This document shows, in pieces, positions 15,066 to 17,145 of a DNA stretch of 17,145 bases. A program made the translations under genes and the position numbers. Where the stretch lies: contig JAJRSX010000015.1 of NCBI GenBank assembly GCA_024278555.1, positions 1 through 17,145 on the forward strand. The letters are read 5' to 3'. This DNA comes from a bacterium. Its GTDB lineage: Bacteria; CG2-30-53-67; CG2-30-70-394. How positions within the stretch are numbered: the first letter of the stretch is position 1; every line of letters begins with the position of its first letter. Under the pieces are notes generated by a model. That model was not told where the DNA came from, did no database searches, and was given only the letters and a program-made list of their open reading frames with translations.

Positions 15066-16250
15066 ATGGCCATCACCCTCTCCCCCACCGCCCCCCTCCC
15101 CGGATCGCCGCCAACTGGCCGCACCGCGGAGCCACAGGAGGAGGCGACCGACAACGGCTTCGCCGCCCTCTTCGCCCTCGTCGCGATGCCCACCATCGTC
15201 GACGCACCACCGGAGCCGAAGACGGGCGCCGGCGTCGGCGAGGCCCCCGACGAGACGGCCGCGCCCGCCGCCGCCCCGGATGGTCCTGGTGCGGTGCCGA
15301 CCGCCGGGTGGGAGGCCGCAGGGGACGCCACGGTCGGCGATCCCACACCGATCGAGCCACTCCCACCACCGGAAGAGGCCGCCCCGATCCACCTCCTCAC
15401 CAGAGAGATGGCACCGGAGGCGGCCGACGACCTCGCCGCGCAGACCGCCCCACCGCCGGACGACCCTGCGCCCCCCACGGCGCCGACAACGACCACGGCG
15501 ATCGGCTCCGGCCTCCAGCACGGGCCGGTCGCCGCCCCCCACGACGCCACCGGGTCGTTGGCCCCGCCGGACACGGATGCCGTTGCCGGCGAGCCGCCCC
15601 CCGAAGGCGGCACCCTCTCCACCGCACCGCCCCCCGCCGCCACGCCGACCGCGCCGACGCCGACCTCCCCGGCCACCGTGGTGACAATGGCGACCCTCGC
15701 CTCCGCCGCCCCCTCGGCCACACCAACGGACGAACCCACCGGCCGTGACCACCACCACGGATCGACCGCTCCCAGCGCCGCGATCACCACCGGCACCCCC
15801 GCCACCGCACGGCCCGATGCCCCGGCCGCGCCCCCCCCCACCGCCGCCGTCCTCCCAAGCCGGATCGCCACGGTGGTGGCGGACCACATCCGCCAGAGCG
15901 GTCCGGGCCGCCACCGCCTGGAGATCACCCTCCACCCCCCCGAGCTCGGCCGGGTCGAGGTCCACATGGTGGTGGGCCATGATTCGCTCCACGCCCACCT
16001 CATGGCGCAGAGCGAGGCAGGGCGTGACGCCCTCGCCCACCACCTCCCCACCCTCCGCGAGCAGCTCGCCGCCCACGGCTTCACCGACGCCCAGGTGGGT
16101 GTCGACCTCTCGGGACGGGGCGGTCAACAGCAACCCCACCGGCAGCCGGCAACCGCCGCCCCCCCCTCCCCCACCCCGGTAGAGGAGACCCCCGTCGCCC
16201 CCCCCCACCCGCCGCGCACCACCCGCCGGCTACTCGACCGCCGTGCCTAG
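15066..16250 (+). CDS. fliK: Flagellar hook-length control protein FliK
   Basis: A 394-residue protein with the FliK layout. A long, low-complexity Ala/Pro/Thr-rich ruler region (about 1-260) is followed by a C-terminal Flg_hook domain (about 266-355) with the signature LEITLHPPELGRVEVHM and LREQLAAHGF. FliK measures the hook and switches the export gate from hook to filament substrates. ATG 15066 is chosen because it directly follows the AGCGAGCCC block shared with fliE and fliH; an in-frame ATG at 14967 would translate part of the repeat. Runs of eight to nine C occur inside the gene (15831-15839, 16159-16166, 16198-16206). The stop (TAG) forms part of the flgD ribosome-binding site. Confidence 0.93.
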   Translation: MAITLSPTAPLPGSPPTGRTAEPQEEATDNGFAALFALVAMPTIVDAPPEPKTGAGVGEAPDETAAPAAAPDGPGAVPTAGWEAAGDATVGDPTPIEPLPPPEEAAPIHLLTREMAPEAADDLAAQTAPPPDDPAPPTAPTTTTAIGSGLQHGPVAAPHDATGSLAPPDTDAVAGEPPPEGGTLSTAPPPAATPTAPTPTSPATVVTMATLASAAPSATPTDEPTGRDHHHGSTAPSAAITTGTPATARPDAPAAPPPTAAVLPSRIATVVADHIRQSGPGRHRLEITLHPPELGRVEVHMVVGHDSLHAHLMAQSEAGRDALAHHLPTLREQLAAHGFTDAQVGVDLSGRGGQQQPHRQPATAAPPSPTPVEETPVAPPHPPRTTRRLLDRRA

Positions 16251-16259
16251 GAGCCCCCC

Positions 16260-16919
16260 ATGCAGATTTCCAACATCGCCTCCAGCGCCACCACCGCCGC
16301 ACCGTCGACCACCCACGACCAGGCGCAGGTGGACAAGCTCCAATTTCTCAAGCTCCTCACCACCCAGCTCCAGTACCAGGACCCCATGAACCCGATGGCC
16401 AACACCGAGTTCACCGCCCAGCTAGCCCAGTTCTCCTCCCTGGAGCAGCTCACCGACCTCAACAAGGGGATGGAGACGCTCATCGCCGCCCAGGCGGGGA
16501 CGGCCAACCTCCAGGCCCTCTCCTACCTCGGCCACCAGATCGCGGCACCCACCCACCACCTGAGCCTCCCGGAGAGCGGCGACGCCCCCTTCCAGGTCCA
16601 GCTCCCTGACGGCGCCGATGACGTGGTGGTCACGGTGCGCGACGCGAGCGGCGGGGTGGTGGCGACCAACCACCTCGGGGCGCTTCCCCCCGGCCTCCAT
16701 GCCGCCGTCTGGGACGGCCAGACCAGCGACGCCGCCCGCGCCGCCACCGGCGACTACGCCGTGGAGGTAGGGGCGATCGACGCCGACGGCAACCCGGTGG
16801 CTGTCCAACTCCTCGGCAACCAACAGGTGACCGGCATCGACCTCTCCGGAGCGGAGCCCGCGGTCCTCACCCCACGCGGAAGCGTGCCCCTGTCGCGGGT
16901 GGTCCAGCTCACGGAGTGA
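16260..16919 (+). CDS. flgD: Flagellar hook assembly (capping) protein FlgD
   Basis: A 219-residue hook cap, typical length. The N-terminal FlgD signature FLKLLTTQLQYQDPMNPM (29-46) and ELTAQ-like segment (TEFTAQLAQFSSLEQL) are present, and the C-terminal part carries the FlgD Ig/FLG_hook-like region (LPPGLHAAVWDGQ; GDYAVEVGAIDADGNPV). FlgD caps the growing hook and guides FlgE polymerisation. AGGAG (16249-16253), overlapping the fliK stop, is the ribosome-binding site for ATG 16260. In most operons of this order the next gene is flgE, so the hook gene is expected beyond the window. Confidence 0.96.
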   Translation: MQISNIASSATTAAPSTTHDQAQVDKLQFLKLLTTQLQYQDPMNPMANTEFTAQLAQFSSLEQLTDLNKGMETLIAAQAGTANLQALSYLGHQIAAPTHHLSLPESGDAPFQVQLPDGADDVVVTVRDASGGVVATNHLGALPPGLHAAVWDGQTSDAARAATGDYAVEVGAIDADGNPVAVQLLGNQQVTGIDLSGAEPAVLTPRGSVPLSRVVQLTE

Positions 16920-16980
16920 AACGGGGCTGGATACATCGATCCGTCATGGGAGAGATGGAGAAAAACCTATGGAGATACAA

Positions 16981-17145
<165 letters not shown>

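Overview
The window is a motility locus from a GC-rich Gram-negative bacterium. It holds most of an early flagellar basal-body/export operon, preceded by a two-component regulatory module and a secreted TPR protein. The flagellar order flgB-flgC-fliE-fliF-fliG-fliH-fliI-fliJ-(MotE-like)-fliK-flgD, the sigma-54 promoters and the NtrC-type activator fit Pseudomonadota in the broad sense or related Gram-negative phyla. I cannot place it more precisely from sequence alone.

Layout. Positions 1-3281 (minus strand): two overlapping cytoplasmic sensor histidine kinases. The upstream one is PAS-GAF-PAS-HisKA-HATPase. The downstream one is REC-PAS-HisKA-HATPase and is cut by the window edge. Positions 3282-3572: divergent intergenic region with a G-rich tract, a small hairpin and a palindromic REP/MITE-like element. 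Positions 3573-4973 (plus strand): NtrC/FlrC-type sigma-54 activator with REC, AAA+ (GAFTGA) and Fis-type HTH. Positions 5108-7255: secreted TPR-like protein behind a consensus -24/-12 promoter. Positions 7413-7427: a second consensus -24/-12 promoter. Positions 7449-16919: flagellar operon for rod (FlgB, FlgC), MS-ring adaptor (FliE), MS ring (FliF), rotor (FliG), export ATPase complex (FliH, FliI, FliJ), a MotE-like membrane-anchored protein, hook-length ruler (FliK) and hook cap (FlgD). Positions 16920-17145: another intergenic repeat ending in a run of 30 C.

Proposed working model (inference): the two kinases feed phosphate to the activator, directly or by relay. The activator then switches on the two sigma-54 promoters that drive the TPR gene and the flagellar operon.

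The most unusual feature is a family of composite intergenic elements (G-rich arm, GCCGGC hairpin, C-rich arm, then a short AGCGWAGCGAGCCC block). Complete copies sit immediately before the start codons of fliE, fliH and fliK, none of which has a clear Shine-Dalgarno sequence. A fourth copy starts after flgD and runs out of the window. I found no tRNA, rRNA, CRISPR array or transposase gene.
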